A stretch of 64,000 nucleotides of DNA from Serratia sarumanii (GCF_029962605.1 NZ_CP124750.1:3844001-3908000), one strand, 5' to 3'. Numbered from the stretch's first letter, positions 37,646-48,383 are shown. Numbers and translations are program-made. The notes: generated by a model from the letters alone, not told the origin.

Positions 37646-39028
37646 ATGTCTTATCGCAGCAAAGTGGCAATCGTCTATCTGCTCGGCTTTTTCGTCGATC
37701 TGATCAATATGTTTATCGCCAACGTCGCCTACCCCGCCATCGGCCAGGCGATGCGGGCGTCGGTCAGCCAACTGGCGTGGGTCAGCAACGGCTATATTCT
37801 CGGCCTGACGCTGGTGATCCCGCTCAGCGCCTGGCTGGCGCAGCGCATCGGTGGGCGGCGGGTGTTCCTGCTGTCGCTGGCGCTGTTCATGCTGGCCACC
37901 TTCGGCGCCGGCAACGCCGACAGCATCGGCGCGCTGATCGGCTGGCGCACCCTGCAGGGCATGGGCGGCGGCTTGCTGATCCCCATCGGCCAAACGCTGA
38001 CCTATCAGCTGTACCGCAGCCATGAACGCGCCGGGCTGTCGGCGGCCATCATGTTGGTTGGGTTGCTGGCGCCGGCGCTGTCACCGGCGCTGGGCGGCTG
38101 GCTCGTCGATCGGCTGGACTGGCGCTGGGTGTTTTTCGCCAACCTGCCGCTGGCGGCCCTGGCCCTGGCGCTGGCGGCGCTGTGGCTGCGCGCGGAAACG
38201 TCGGCGACGGCGCGCAAACCGCTCGACGGCAAAGGGCTGCTGAGCGCCTGCGCGGCGTTGACGCTGCTGCTGCTCGGCCTGACCCGGCTGAGCGAGGCCG
38301 GCCATCAGGCTTCCGGCGCGGCGCTGCTGGCCGCCGGCCTGCTGGTGCTGGCGTACTATCTGCGCCATAGCCTGCGCACCCCGCAACCGTTGCTGAACCT
38401 GCGGCTGGTCGGCGATCCGCTGCTGCGCAACGCCATGGGGGTTTATTTGTGCATTCCCGGCCTGTTCATCGGCGTCAGCCTGGTGGCGATGCTGTATCTG
38501 CAAAACCAGCTGGGGATGCCCGCCGCCCAGGTCGGCGGCCTGATGCTGCCCTGGGCGCTGGCGTCGTTCCTGGCCATCACGCTGACCGGCAAAACCTTTA
38601 ACCGCCTCGGCCCACGGCCGCTGCTGATCGCCGGCTGCCTGTTGCAAGGCGCCGGCATGCTGACGCTGGCGCAGATCGACCAGGCCGGGCAACACGCGTG
38701 GCAGATCGCCGCCTTCGCCCTGATGGGATTTGGCGGCAGCCTGTGCAGCAGCACCGCGCAGAGCAGCGCGTTCCTGCAGATCCCCGACGCTCAGCTGGCG
38801 GACGCCAGCGCGCTGTGGAACATCAATCGCCAGCTCAGTTTTTGCCTCGGCGTGGCGCTGCTCAGCCTGCTGCTGAATCTGCTGCTGACCGGGCTGCCGC
38901 CCGCGGCGGCCTACCGAACCTGCTTCATTCTGGCGGGCGCCAGCGTATTTATCCCGCTGCTGCTGTGCCTGCGCCTCGCCAACCGCGCCATCGTGCGCCA
39001 ACTCAACGCTCAACAGGATGCTTTATGA
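37646..39028 (+). CDS. MFS multidrug transporter (DHA2/14-TM type)
   Basis: The 460-residue protein has about 14 hydrophobic helices, LAQRIGGRRVFLLSLALFMLAT (loop motif AQRIGGRRV), GWRTLQGMGGGLLIPIGQTL, and motif C-like GLLAPALSPALGGWLVDRL. The DHA2 group exports drugs by proton antiport. It is likely controlled by the divergent LysR regulator and overlaps the next gene by 4 nt (ATGA), so the two are cotranslated. ACCGGAGG precedes the start. Confidence 0.9.
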   Translation: MSYRSKVAIVYLLGFFVDLINMFIANVAYPAIGQAMRASVSQLAWVSNGYILGLTLVIPLSAWLAQRIGGRRVFLLSLALFMLATFGAGNADSIGALIGWRTLQGMGGGLLIPIGQTLTYQLYRSHERAGLSAAIMLVGLLAPALSPALGGWLVDRLDWRWVFFANLPLAALALALAALWLRAETSATARKPLDGKGLLSACAALTLLLLGLTRLSEAGHQASGAALLAAGLLVLAYYLRHSLRTPQPLLNLRLVGDPLLRNAMGVYLCIPGLFIGVSLVAMLYLQNQLGMPAAQVGGLMLPWALASFLAITLTGKTFNRLGPRPLLIAGCLLQGAGMLTLAQIDQAGQHAWQIAAFALMGFGGSLCSSTAQSSAFLQIPDAQLADASALWNINRQLSFCLGVALLSLLLNLLLTGLPPAAAYRTCFILAGASVFIPLLLCLRLANRAIVRQLNAQQDAL

Positions 39029-39405
39029 ACCCGTATTTTACCGAAGTGATCGACGCCCACATCGCCATTGAACGCTGGCTGGGCAAAGGGGCTGGAGAAG
39101 AGCAGGCGCTGCTGGCGCGCTTTACGCCGGATTTCAGCATGATCGCGCTGAGCGGCGCTCCGCTGGATTTTGCCGCGCTGTGCGCCTTTTTCCGCGCGCA
39201 TCGCGCCGCCAAACCGGGATTGGAAATCGAGATAGAAGAGATGAAGCTGGTGGCCGAATGGCCGACGGGCGCGGTAGTCAGCTACCGGGAAAAGCAGAGC
39301 CTGCCGGGGCAAAGCGCCACGCTGCGCTATTCCACGGTGGTCTTTGAACGTCAGCCCAACGCGCTCGGCTGGCGGCATTTGCACGAAACCGCCGCGGCGC
39401 AATAA
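39025..39405 (+). CDS. DUF4440 / SnoaL-like protein
   Basis: The 126-residue product has the alpha+beta cone pattern of DUF4440/NTF2-like proteins: DAHIAIERWLGKGAGEEQALLARFTPDFSMI (recognisable as AHIAIERWLGKGAG, LLARFTPDFSMI) then strands AVVSYREKQSLPG and RYSTVVFERQ. It overlaps the MFS stop by 4 nt, so translation is coupled. It may process or bind the transporter's substrate, but no active site can be named. Confidence 0.85.
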   Translation: MNPYFTEVIDAHIAIERWLGKGAGEEQALLARFTPDFSMIALSGAPLDFAALCAFFRAHRAAKPGLEIEIEEMKLVAEWPTGAVVSYREKQSLPGQSATLRYSTVVFERQPNALGWRHLHETAAAQ

Positions 39406-39504
39406 TTACAGAAAGCTGCCGGCCAAAAACAGTTCCCAACCGACGATCGCTCCGCACAGGGTTACCGCGCTGAAAATGACTTCAAACAGATAGCGATTGA
39501 TCAT
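39406..39504 (-). CDS. ydgU: Small membrane protein, YdgU-like
   Basis: A 32-codon frame starts at the ATG at 39504, encoding MINRYLFEVIFSAVTLCGAI and ending LAGSFL. It is one membrane helix preceded by a short basic end. GAGG lies 9 nt before the ATG. It sits right behind asr on the same strand, the position of the 27-residue ydgU in E. coli, whose sequence also starts with an RYxFE motif. Two hairpins separate it from asr, so it may be read through or have its own promoter. The match is by position and pattern. Confidence 0.65.
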   Translation of the reverse strand: MINRYLFEVIFSAVTLCGAIVGWELFLAGSFL

Positions 39505-39525
39505 CGTTCGTCGCCTCAAAAGAAA

Positions 39526-39546
39526 ACACCCGGGATAACCGGGTGT
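39526..39546 (-). terminator. Hairpin between asr and ydgU (distal)
   Basis: ACACCCGG and CCGGGTGT form an 8-bp stem with a GATAA/TTATC loop; TTTTC follows on the minus strand. It is downstream of asr and would reduce read-through into the small membrane gene. Confidence 0.65.
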
Positions 39547-39569
39547 CTGGAGTACGGGCTGGAAAGTGC

Positions 39570-39590
39570 GGAACCTTTCGGTTCCGCAAA
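39570..39590 (-). terminator. Hairpin directly after asr
   Basis: GCGGAACC and GGTTCCGC form an 8-bp stem around TTTC/GAAA within 35 bp of the asr stop. It lacks a strong T-run and may stabilise the asr mRNA 3' end. Confidence 0.5.
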
Positions 39591-39600
39591 CATCACTTAA

Positions 39601-39951
39601 TTAAGCTTTTTTACCGGCTTTTTTGTGGTGTTTTTTAGCTGCCTGGGCTTTCTGAGCCGGCGCTTTTTTGTGGTGCTTTTTAGCTGCCTGGGCTTTCTGA
39701 GCCGGCGCTTTTTTGTGGTGCTTTTTAGCGGCCTGCGCTTTCTGGGCTGGCGCTTTTTTGTGGTGCTTGGCTTTCTTGTGGTGCGTTGCTTTAGCCGGCG
39801 CTTTTTCAGCAGCAGCCGCTGGCGCAGCGGTAGTGGTGGTCGCAGCTGGCGCGGTGGTGGTAGCCGGAGCAGTAGCTGCAGTATCAGCAGCGAAAGCAAC
39901 AGAAGACAGACCCATAGTGGCAGCAACGATCAGCGCTAATACTTTTTTCAT
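39601..39951 (-). CDS. asr: Acid shock protein Asr
   Basis: Asr is a periplasmic, highly basic protein strongly induced at low external pH. The 116-residue precursor has a signal peptide (to about residue 22, AFA), an Ala/Thr-rich linker, then HHKKA repeats. Three identical tandem 15-residue units [15 protein letters not shown] follow [16 protein letters not shown]. It ends HHKKAGKKA. The basic mature part is thought to buffer protons or bind aggregating proteins. An RstA-type box lies upstream. Repeat number varies between species. Confidence 0.95.
   Translation of the reverse strand: MKKVLALIVAATMGLSSVAFAADTAATAPATTTAPAATTTTAAPAAAAEKAPAKATHHKKAKHHKKAPAQKAQAAKKHHKKAPAQKAQAAKKHHKKAPAQKAQAAKKHHKKAGKKA
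39630..39770. repeat. Tandem 45-bp repeats inside asr
   Basis: Three near-identical 45-bp units encode [15 protein letters not shown], with a related but shorter copy before them. The DNA units differ at only a few positions (the third-copy end reads GCGGCC where others read GCTGCC), so recent duplication by slippage or recombination is likely. Confidence 0.85.
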
Positions 39952-40053
39952 CTTTACATCCTCAGAGTGTTGTTTCGGTAAGCTCCGGTGGAGCCGTTGA
40001 AACAGATACTAGTGGAATCAAACTGCCGTTTCCGTGAGTGATTGGTTTCGCCG

Positions 40054-40067
40054 AGTAACCAAATGTA
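40054..40067 (-). promoter_or_regulatory. RstA-type box upstream of asr
   Basis: On the minus strand TACATTTGGTTACT matches 13 of 14 positions of the RstA consensus TACATnTnGTTACA. It lies 103-116 bp before the asr start. RstA binding at the asr promoter is described in E. coli. Confidence 0.72.
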
Positions 40068-40181
40068 CAAAGCCCAGGCGCAGGCAAACACCTGCGTGAC
40101 GGCGGTTTTTTTTCCGTGATCGGCCACGCAAATCGCGCCATGGTCTACACTTAAAAGACATGTGTCGAAATGGAGAGCTGA

Positions 40182-40490
40182 ATGTTTAAGAAAGCGGAAA
40201 GAACAGAACGCGATATCGATCAGGACGTCACTCTGTTGGCCGATACGCTGGATGAAGTGTTGCGCGAGTCCGGTGACAAGACCAAAGAGGAACTGAAAGA
40301 GCTGCACAGCAAGGCGAAAGGCGTGCTGCGCGACGCGCGAGCGCGGTTCAATGGCTCCACCAGTCTGACACAGCATGCGCGCGATGCGGTTGATCAAGCC
40401 GATAGCTATGTGCGTGACAAACCTTGGCAGGGCGTAGGGATCGGTGCCGCCGTCGGCATCGTGCTCGGCGTGCTGCTGGCCCGGCGTTAA
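40182..40490 (+). CDS. ElaB/YqjD family ribosome-anchoring membrane protein
   Basis: The 102-residue product belongs to the ElaB/YqjD/YgaM (DUF883) family: a helical N-terminal part DQDVTLLADTLDEVLRESGDKTKEELKELH (recognisable as LLADTLDEVLRESGD), then VRDKPWQGVGIGAAVGIVLGVLL with a C-terminal membrane helix and end ARR. Relatives tether ribosomes or act at the membrane in stationary phase. Which of the three paralogues it is cannot be fixed here. It runs divergently from asr. Confidence 0.9.
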   Translation: MFKKAERTERDIDQDVTLLADTLDEVLRESGDKTKEELKELHSKAKGVLRDARARFNGSTSLTQHARDAVDQADSYVRDKPWQGVGIGAAVGIVLGVLLARR

Positions 40491-40528
40491 CACCCCTGCA
40501 GTCATAAAGATAAAACAGATGTGCGTCT

Positions 40529-40556
40529 GGCCCGCGGAAATCGCGGGCCGTTTAAT
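40529..40556. terminator. Terminator between elaB-like gene and MocR gene
   Basis: GGCCCGCG and CGCGGGCC form an 8-bp stem with a GAAAT loop, followed by GTTTAATTT. It is shared by the convergent genes. Confidence 0.75.
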
Positions 40557-41982
40557 TTAGGCGTTTGAACAGCTGCGCCAGCCCCTGCACCGCCCGTTCC
40601 GTCTCCTCTTGCCGAGTGAAATTGGCAAACCCCAGCAGTAACCCCTGCCCCGCAGGATGATCGATTCGCCAGTCCGACAACGCCTGCGCCGCCAACCCCA
40701 GTTGCCAGGCTTGCGCCGCCAACGGCGTATCCGCCACCCCGTCACGTAGCCGGGCCAATAGCTGAATGCCACCCTGCTGCGGCACCACCCTCAGCCACGC
40801 CCCCAGCTGCCGCTCCAACGCCTGCGTCAGCCACTCGCGCCGCTGGCGGTACAGCGGCCGCATGCGTTTCAGATGGCGGTAGAAATGTCCTTGCCGGATA
40901 AAATCCGCCACGCCGGCCTGCAGCAGCGGCGGGCAACCGCAGCCACGCAGCCGACTGCTGCACGCGAATGTCTCCGTCAGACCGACGGGCACCACCAGAT
41001 AAGCCATGCGCAGCGCCGGGAACAGCGTTTTGCTGAAGGTGCCGGCGTACAGCACCCGCCCCTGAACATCGAGGCTTTTCAGCGGCGGCAGTGGCCGCCC
41101 GTGATAGCGAAACTCGCTGTCGTAGTCATCTTCCAGGATCCAGGCCCCGCGCTGCTGCGCCCAGTCGAGCAGCGCCATGCGCCGCGCCAGGCTGAGCGAG
41201 ACGCCGAGCGGGCTTTGATGGGTTGGCGTCACCACCGCCAGCCGCGCCTCGGGCTCCGTGAGCATACCGGCGGCCACGTCCATGCCTTGTTCATCCACCG
41301 GCACGGCGACCGGCCTGACGCCGGCGGCCCGCAACAGCGGGCGCGTAACCGGATAGCCGGGATCTTCTATCCATACCGCGTCGCCGGCGTGCAACAGCGT
41401 CTCCACCACCCAATCCAACAACGCCGGATAACCGGCGCAGAGGAAAATCTGCTCCGGCCGACAGCTGATGCCGCGCGACAAATGCAGATAATGGGCGATC
41501 GCCTCACGCAGCTCAGGCAGGCCGCCGGCCGGCGGCAGCGCCAGGGAAGCCACCGTGGAAGCGCGCAGCCGGCGGGCGACAATGCGCTGCCACAGCGCCC
41601 GCGGAAACGCATCCAGCGCCGGCACGCCCAGCTGGAAAGGCTGCAGCATGCCCTGCGGCTGCAGCGGATCCGGCGCTATCGCCGCCAGCGGCGGCGCGGC
41701 GGATACCGCGCCCGGCGGCACGTGCGGCAGCTGCGGTGAAACATAGGTGCCCGCCTGCCCGCGGCTCTGCAAGAAACCTTCGGCAATAAGTTGCGCGTAG
41801 GCGCTTTCCACCGTGGCGCGCGCCACGCCCAGCTCGCTCGCCAACCCGCGCACCGAGGGTAACCGGCTGCCCGCCGCCAGGCTGCCCTGGGCGATGGCGT
41901 CTTTAATCCGCAGGTAAATCTGCCGGTACAGCGGTTCGGCGAGCCGGCTGTCCAGCCGCAGCGTGGTCAGGAAAGTTGGCAT
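40552..41982 (-). CDS. MocR-type (GntR/aminotransferase) transcriptional regulator
   Basis: The 476-residue protein fuses an N-terminal GntR winged helix (DAIAQGSLAAGSRLPSVRGLASELGVARATVESAY, seen as GSRLPSVRGLASELGVARATV) with a class I aminotransferase domain. The PLP lysine region is RVLYAGTFSKTLFPALRMAYLVVP (Lys in TFSKTLFP). It resembles PdxR. MocR proteins sense PLP or PLP-adducts and usually regulate the divergent gene. That gene here is the carboxymuconolactone decarboxylase-like gene at 42081. Repeated CCATAA motifs fill the intergenic region. Confidence 0.92.
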   Translation of the reverse strand: MPTFLTTLRLDSRLAEPLYRQIYLRIKDAIAQGSLAAGSRLPSVRGLASELGVARATVESAYAQLIAEGFLQSRGQAGTYVSPQLPHVPPGAVSAAPPLAAIAPDPLQPQGMLQPFQLGVPALDAFPRALWQRIVARRLRASTVASLALPPAGGLPELREAIAHYLHLSRGISCRPEQIFLCAGYPALLDWVVETLLHAGDAVWIEDPGYPVTRPLLRAAGVRPVAVPVDEQGMDVAAGMLTEPEARLAVVTPTHQSPLGVSLSLARRMALLDWAQQRGAWILEDDYDSEFRYHGRPLPPLKSLDVQGRVLYAGTFSKTLFPALRMAYLVVPVGLTETFACSSRLRGCGCPPLLQAGVADFIRQGHFYRHLKRMRPLYRQRREWLTQALERQLGAWLRVVPQQGGIQLLARLRDGVADTPLAAQAWQLGLAAQALSDWRIDHPAGQGLLLGFANFTRQEETERAVQGLAQLFKRLN

Positions 41983-42033
41983 TATGGCCCGGTTAAATAA
42001 TCATTTTATGGCCCTATAGCATAGACCATAAGG
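41982..42033. promoter_or_regulatory. Repeated TTATGGCCC motifs in the MocR intergenic region
   Basis: TTATGGCCC occurs at 41982-41990 and 42006-42014, a direct repeat with a 24-bp period, and an inverted relative ACCATAAGG lies at 42025-42033. MocR regulators typically bind two direct repeats plus an inverted one, so this is a probable operator set for the regulator and the divergent gene. Confidence 0.65.
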
Positions 42034-42080
42034 CCGCTAAAGTAGCGCCATGATTTCGTTACTACCGATTGAGGTTGACC

Positions 42081-42512
42081 ATGATTAAGCAACGTTTGAA
42101 CTATGCCGAGCTGGCGCCCGCCCCGTACAAAAATATGGTAAGTGCGCTGATGGCGCTGGAGAAAGGTGCCCTGGACAAGGCGACCATCGAGTTGATGTTT
42201 ATGCGCGTTTCGCAGATCAACGGCTGCGCCTACTGCCTGGATATGCACGGCAAAGCGCTGCGCGAAAGCGGCTTCAGCCATGCCAAGCTGGATACGCTGG
42301 CAGGCTGGCGCGTCAGCCATGAGTTCAACGAGCGCGAGCGCGCCGCGCTGGAATGGGCCGAGTCGGTGACGCTGATCGCCGCCACCGGCGCGCCGGACAG
42401 CACTTTCGAGGCGCTGAAGGCGCACTTCAGCGATGCCGAGATCGCCGATCTGACCTTCGCCATCAGCATCATGAACGCCTTCAACCGGCTGGCCGTCAGC
42501 ATGCGCCAGTAA
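42081..42512 (+). CDS. Carboxymuconolactone decarboxylase / AhpD-like protein
   Basis: The 143-residue helical protein has the alkylhydroperoxidase AhpD core motif in INGCAYCLDMHGKALRESG: Cys-x-x-Cys (CAYC) followed by His, the redox site of AhpD-like peroxidases. Its start MIKQRLNYAELAPAPYKNM is typical of the CMD-like group. GAGG lies before the ATG at 42081. It is divergent from the MocR regulator, which likely controls it. The physiological substrate is unknown. Confidence 0.92.
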   Translation: MIKQRLNYAELAPAPYKNMVSALMALEKGALDKATIELMFMRVSQINGCAYCLDMHGKALRESGFSHAKLDTLAGWRVSHEFNERERAALEWAESVTLIAATGAPDSTFEALKAHFSDAEIADLTFAISIMNAFNRLAVSMRQ

Positions 42513-42620
42513 TGCGTTCTCTTCCCCCCTCTGCACTGAGAGGGGGAATTTCTCACCCGCAAAAATTTTTTCCCTCGCCTTTTCCAGCCCCGGCGCGGTC
42601 TGCGCCTTCACCCTTACAAA

Positions 42621-42667
42621 ACACCATATATGGCGTGGTTGATAAAATAAATATCAACATATAGTAT
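42621..42667 (+). promoter_or_regulatory. Pair of NrdR-type boxes upstream of nrdH
   Basis: ACACCATATATGGCGT (42621-42636) resembles the NrdR box ACACWATATATWGTGT. A weaker second box lies at 42652-42667 (11 of 16). The centres are 31 bp apart, three helical turns, the spacing known for NrdR sites of E. coli nrd operons. Between them GTTGATA and TATCAAC form a 7-bp dyad (42638-42658). Confidence 0.65.
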
Positions 42668-42785
42668 TTTATAGGTCAGCCGCAGGGAATGTCGTTCGGT
42701 TGATAACGCCGTCAGAAACGCCAGGAACAATGCTCCGTTATCTGACTTGTCCGCCTTTCCTTCAGCCTAAAGGTAAATGCGAATC

Positions 42786-43016
42786 ATGAGCATTATTATT
42801 TACAGTAAGCCGGACTGTGTCCAGTGCAACGCCACCTATCGCGCATTTGATAAACAGGGGATTGATTATCAGGTGGTCGATCTCACCCAGGATCAGCAGG
42901 CGCTGAACCACGTTAAATCCTTAGGTTATCAGCAAGTTCCGGTAATTATCGCCGGAGACGATCACTGGTCCGGTTTCCGGCCGGACAAGATCGGCGCGCT
43001 GGCGCTCACCTGCTGA
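42786..43016 (+). CDS. nrdH: Glutaredoxin-like protein NrdH
   Basis: NrdH is the thioredoxin-reductase-dependent electron donor of the class Ib ribonucleotide reductase. The 76-residue product begins MSIIIYSKPDCVQCNATYRA with the redox motif CVQC, and the conserved WSGFRPDKI region near the C-terminus. The ATG at 42786 is chosen over the in-frame one at 42777. It is first of nrdH-nrdI-nrdE-nrdF, all on one strand with short gaps or overlaps. Confidence 0.97.
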   Translation: MSIIIYSKPDCVQCNATYRAFDKQGIDYQVVDLTQDQQALNHVKSLGYQQVPVIIAGDDHWSGFRPDKIGALALTC

Positions 43017-43025
43017 GGCCCGCCG

Positions 43026-43411
43026 ATGAATCCGCTGGTTTATTTCTCCAGCAGCTCGGAGAACACCCATCGGTTCGTTGAGAAACTGGGCCTGCCGGCG
43101 ATCCGCATTCCGATCGCCGGTGCCCGCAGCAAATTGCTGATGGAACACCCCTTTATCTTGATCGTACCCAGCTATGGCGGCGGCAGCGCCGTCGGCGCGG
43201 TGCCGATCCAGGTGATCCGCTTTCTCAACGTTCCGCAAAACCGTTCATACCTGCGCGGCGTCATCGCCGCCGGGAACACCAACTTCGGCGCGGCGTACGG
43301 CATCGCCGGCGACATCATCGCCAAAAAATGCCAGGTGCCTTTTTTATACCGCTTTGAGCTGCTCGGCACTACGCAAGACGTTGAAAACGTTAGACAGGGA
43401 GTAACCGCATT

Positions 43412-43430
<19 letters not shown>
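43026..43430 (+). CDS. nrdI: Flavodoxin-like NrdI
   Basis: NrdI is an FMN protein that supplies the oxidant to assemble the dimanganese-tyrosyl radical cofactor of NrdF. The 134-residue product has the FMN phosphate-loop start [35 protein letters not shown] and the ANTNFG-type segment [12 protein letters not shown]. It follows nrdH by 9 bp and overlaps nrdE by 19 nt. Confidence 0.97.
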
Positions 43431-46536
<3,106 letters not shown>

Positions 46537-46546
46537 GGACATGACA

Positions 46547-46575
46547 ACGATACCGGTCTTTCAGGCCGGTATCGT
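46547..46575. terminator. Hairpin after nrdF
   Basis: ACGATACCGG and CCGGTATCGT are perfect 10-bp arms with a 9-nt loop, 11 bp after the nrdF stop and 5 bp from the end of the convergent toxin gene. There is no clear T-run. Confidence 0.6.
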
Positions 46576-46579
46576 GCAT

Positions 46580-46867
46580 TCAATACCCTTGTTCTTTCTG
46601 ACTACGGATCGCCAGAACAAACGCCGTATCGATATCAGGGATATATTTGTAGAGCGCCAAATAACCGCGAGCTTGCTGCCCAATAATCAATTCACGCAGC
46701 CCTGCGCCAAGGGCTCGTCCGATCAATGGATTATGTTCCAATACCGCAATCGCCTGGATGATTTCCTGAATGCGCCGCCCTGAATCCGCAGCGCCATACT
46801 GAGCCAAATGAGCGAGAATACGTTCGATATCATCCCTGACCTCTGGCGCCAACTCGACATTTGCCAT
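46580..46867 (-). CDS. RelE/ParE family toxin
   Basis: The 95-residue product follows the RelE/ParE fold pattern: ELAPEVRDDIERILAHLAQYG, HNPLIGRALGAGLRELIIGQ, and the last strand GYLALYKYIPDIDTAFVLAIRSQKEQGY, read as YLALYKYIPDIDTAFVLAIR. ParE members poison gyrase and RelE members cut mRNA; this sequence looks closer to ParE, but the activity is not certain. Its ATG shares one base with the antitoxin stop (TGATG), so it is coupled to the antitoxin. Confidence 0.88.
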   Translation of the reverse strand: MANVELAPEVRDDIERILAHLAQYGAADSGRRIQEIIQAIAVLEHNPLIGRALGAGLRELIIGQQARGYLALYKYIPDIDTAFVLAIRSQKEQGY

Positions 46868-47154
46868 CAGCGCCCCAATTTTTTAACCGGAAGTTTAACA
46901 ACGTCAGTGTTACCCGCTGCGTAATTTTCCAAATAACCGCGCATCTCTTTCCAAGAGACCGTCTCTCCCGTCGCAATTATCTTGGCATAGCGTTTTTCCG
47001 CTTCATTCTCAAAGCCGCGGCGCAACTCTTCTTGCTGCGTTTTCTCCGCTATTGCCTGCAAAATAAAGCTGTGCGACGTCACGCCAGCCTGCTCGGCGAC
47101 GGCGGTGACGCGGGCTTTAAGCTCATCTGGAATACGGATGGTCGTCGTCGACAT
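46867..47154 (-). CDS. Ribbon-helix-helix antitoxin
   Basis: The 95-residue product begins with the RHH motif STTTIRIPDELKARVTAVAEQAGVTSHSFILQAIAEK (recognisable as TTTIRIPDELKARVTA, TSHSFILQAIAEKT), typical of CopG/ParD-like antitoxins, and a C-terminal tail YLENYAAGNTDVVKLP that would wrap the toxin. The start at 47154 omits four unconserved codons. It lies first in the pair, with a 24-bp palindrome 26 bp upstream as the probable autoregulatory operator. Confidence 0.88.
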   Translation of the reverse strand: MSTTTIRIPDELKARVTAVAEQAGVTSHSFILQAIAEKTQQEELRRGFENEAEKRYAKIIATGETVSWKEMRGYLENYAAGNTDVVKLPVKKLGR

Positions 47155-47179
47155 AATCGCTCCCAACGTCGGTCAATCA

Positions 47180-47203
47180 CATGTAGCTCAATTGTGCTAC
47201 ATG
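47180..47203. promoter_or_regulatory. Operator palindrome of the toxin-antitoxin pair
   Basis: CATGTAGC and GCTACATG flank T-CAATTG-T; only one base pair of the 24-bp dyad is mismatched. It lies directly upstream of the antitoxin start, the usual place for RHH antitoxin binding. Confidence 0.8.
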
Positions 47204-47231
47204 AAATCTGGCAGCGCAATAATGTTGGGGA

Positions 47232-47426
47232 TTATTTCGCCCACTGACGCAGCTCAAGCCGCCGCCAGATGGCGCGTTTCTCCGCGTCGCCGGCGGTCGG
47301 CCAGGCGGCGATCTCCGCCCGCGTGCGCCGACATCCCCGGCACTGCTGGGTTTCGTCGTCGATGCGGCACAGGCTGACACAGGGCGATCTTACGCCGTGC
47401 TGGGATTGCTGATTGTCGCCCGCCAT
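47232..47426 (-). CDS. DUF1289 family protein (YdhL-like)
   Basis: The 64-residue product shows the DUF1289 cysteine pattern: SPCVSLCRIDDETQQCRGCRRTRAEIAAW (seen as CVSLC, QQCRGCRRTRAEIAAW) and the RRLELR ending. Four Cys could bind iron-sulfur or zinc. The function is unknown. It stands alone in the inserted block between the TA pair and the SDR gene. Confidence 0.85.
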   Translation of the reverse strand: MAGDNQQSQHGVRSPCVSLCRIDDETQQCRGCRRTRAEIAAWPTAGDAEKRAIWRRLELRQWAK

Positions 47427-47490
47427 AAACCGCCCTTGATGTGATGTGTGCCGCCACAGGATACCCGATCCTGCGCCGGCGCGTCGTCAA

Positions 47491-48231
47491 TCAGATGATG
47501 CCGCCGTTGGCGCGCAGGGTTTGGCCGTTGATCCAGCCGCCGTCGGCGCCGGCCAGGAAGGCCACCGCCGCAGCGATATCTTCCGGCGTGCCCAGCCGCT
47601 CCAGCGGCGCCATCTTCGCCAGCCGATCGATAAGCTCCGGCGTTTTGCCGTCGAGGAACAAACCGGTGGCGGTCGGCCCCGGCGCGACGGCGTTTACCGT
47701 GATATTGCGGCCGCGCAGCTCTTTCGCCAGCACGCTGGTCAACGCCTCGATCGCCGCCTTGCTGGCGGCATACATGCCGTACCCCGGCTGCAGCAGCCCC
47801 ACCACGCTGGAGGAGAAGTTGATGATACGGCCGTTGTCACGCAGGCGCTTCGCCGCTTCACGCATCGTGTTGAAGCTGCCTTTCAGGTTGATGTCGATCA
47901 GGCGATCCGCGTCTTCATCGCGCATGTCCGCCACCGGCGCCAACGCAATTACCCCCGCGTTATTGACCAGCACGTCGATGCCGCCAAATGCCTGTTCGGC
48001 GCTGTCGAACAGCCGGGCGACCGCGGCCGCATCGCTGACGTCGGCTTTGGCGCCGAGCGCGCGGCCGCCGCGCTGTTCTATCTTGCGCACCAGCTCATCG
48101 GCCGGCGCCGGGTTGCCTGAATAGTTAATGATGACGGTAAAGCCGTCGGCGGCCAGACGCTCGGCAATGGCGGCGCCGATGCCGCGCGATGCGCCGGTGA
48201 CGATGGCGACGGGGTGAGTTTTCTGGTTCAT
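47491..48231 (-). CDS. Short-chain dehydrogenase/reductase
   Basis: The 246-residue protein is a classical SDR: cofactor loop TGASRGIGAAIA (residues 12-23), NNAG, the catalytic Ser in NFSSSVVG, and Tyr/Lys in GYGMYAASKAAIEAL, ending with WINGQTLRANGGI. It likely uses NADP(H). The substrate is not predictable. The ATG at 48231 follows a GGGAGCTCC stretch; the longer open frame adds 49 residues without similarity. Confidence 0.92.
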   Translation of the reverse strand: MNQKTHPVAIVTGASRGIGAAIAERLAADGFTVIINYSGNPAPADELVRKIEQRGGRALGAKADVSDAAAVARLFDSAEQAFGGIDVLVNNAGVIALAPVADMRDEDADRLIDINLKGSFNTMREAAKRLRDNGRIINFSSSVVGLLQPGYGMYAASKAAIEALTSVLAKELRGRNITVNAVAPGPTATGLFLDGKTPELIDRLAKMAPLERLGTPEDIAAAVAFLAGADGGWINGQTLRANGGII

Positions 48232-48383
48232 CGGGAGCTCCTTAAAGAACACGACAGGCATGACGTTAATCATGCACTCTTTATCGCGGCGAATAAGCCC
48301 CGATTCTCTGGCATCATAATCCCAAATTATCGAACAATGCGTCTGGACTCGTTCGATGGCCGCCCAACGGGCGGCCATCCCCG

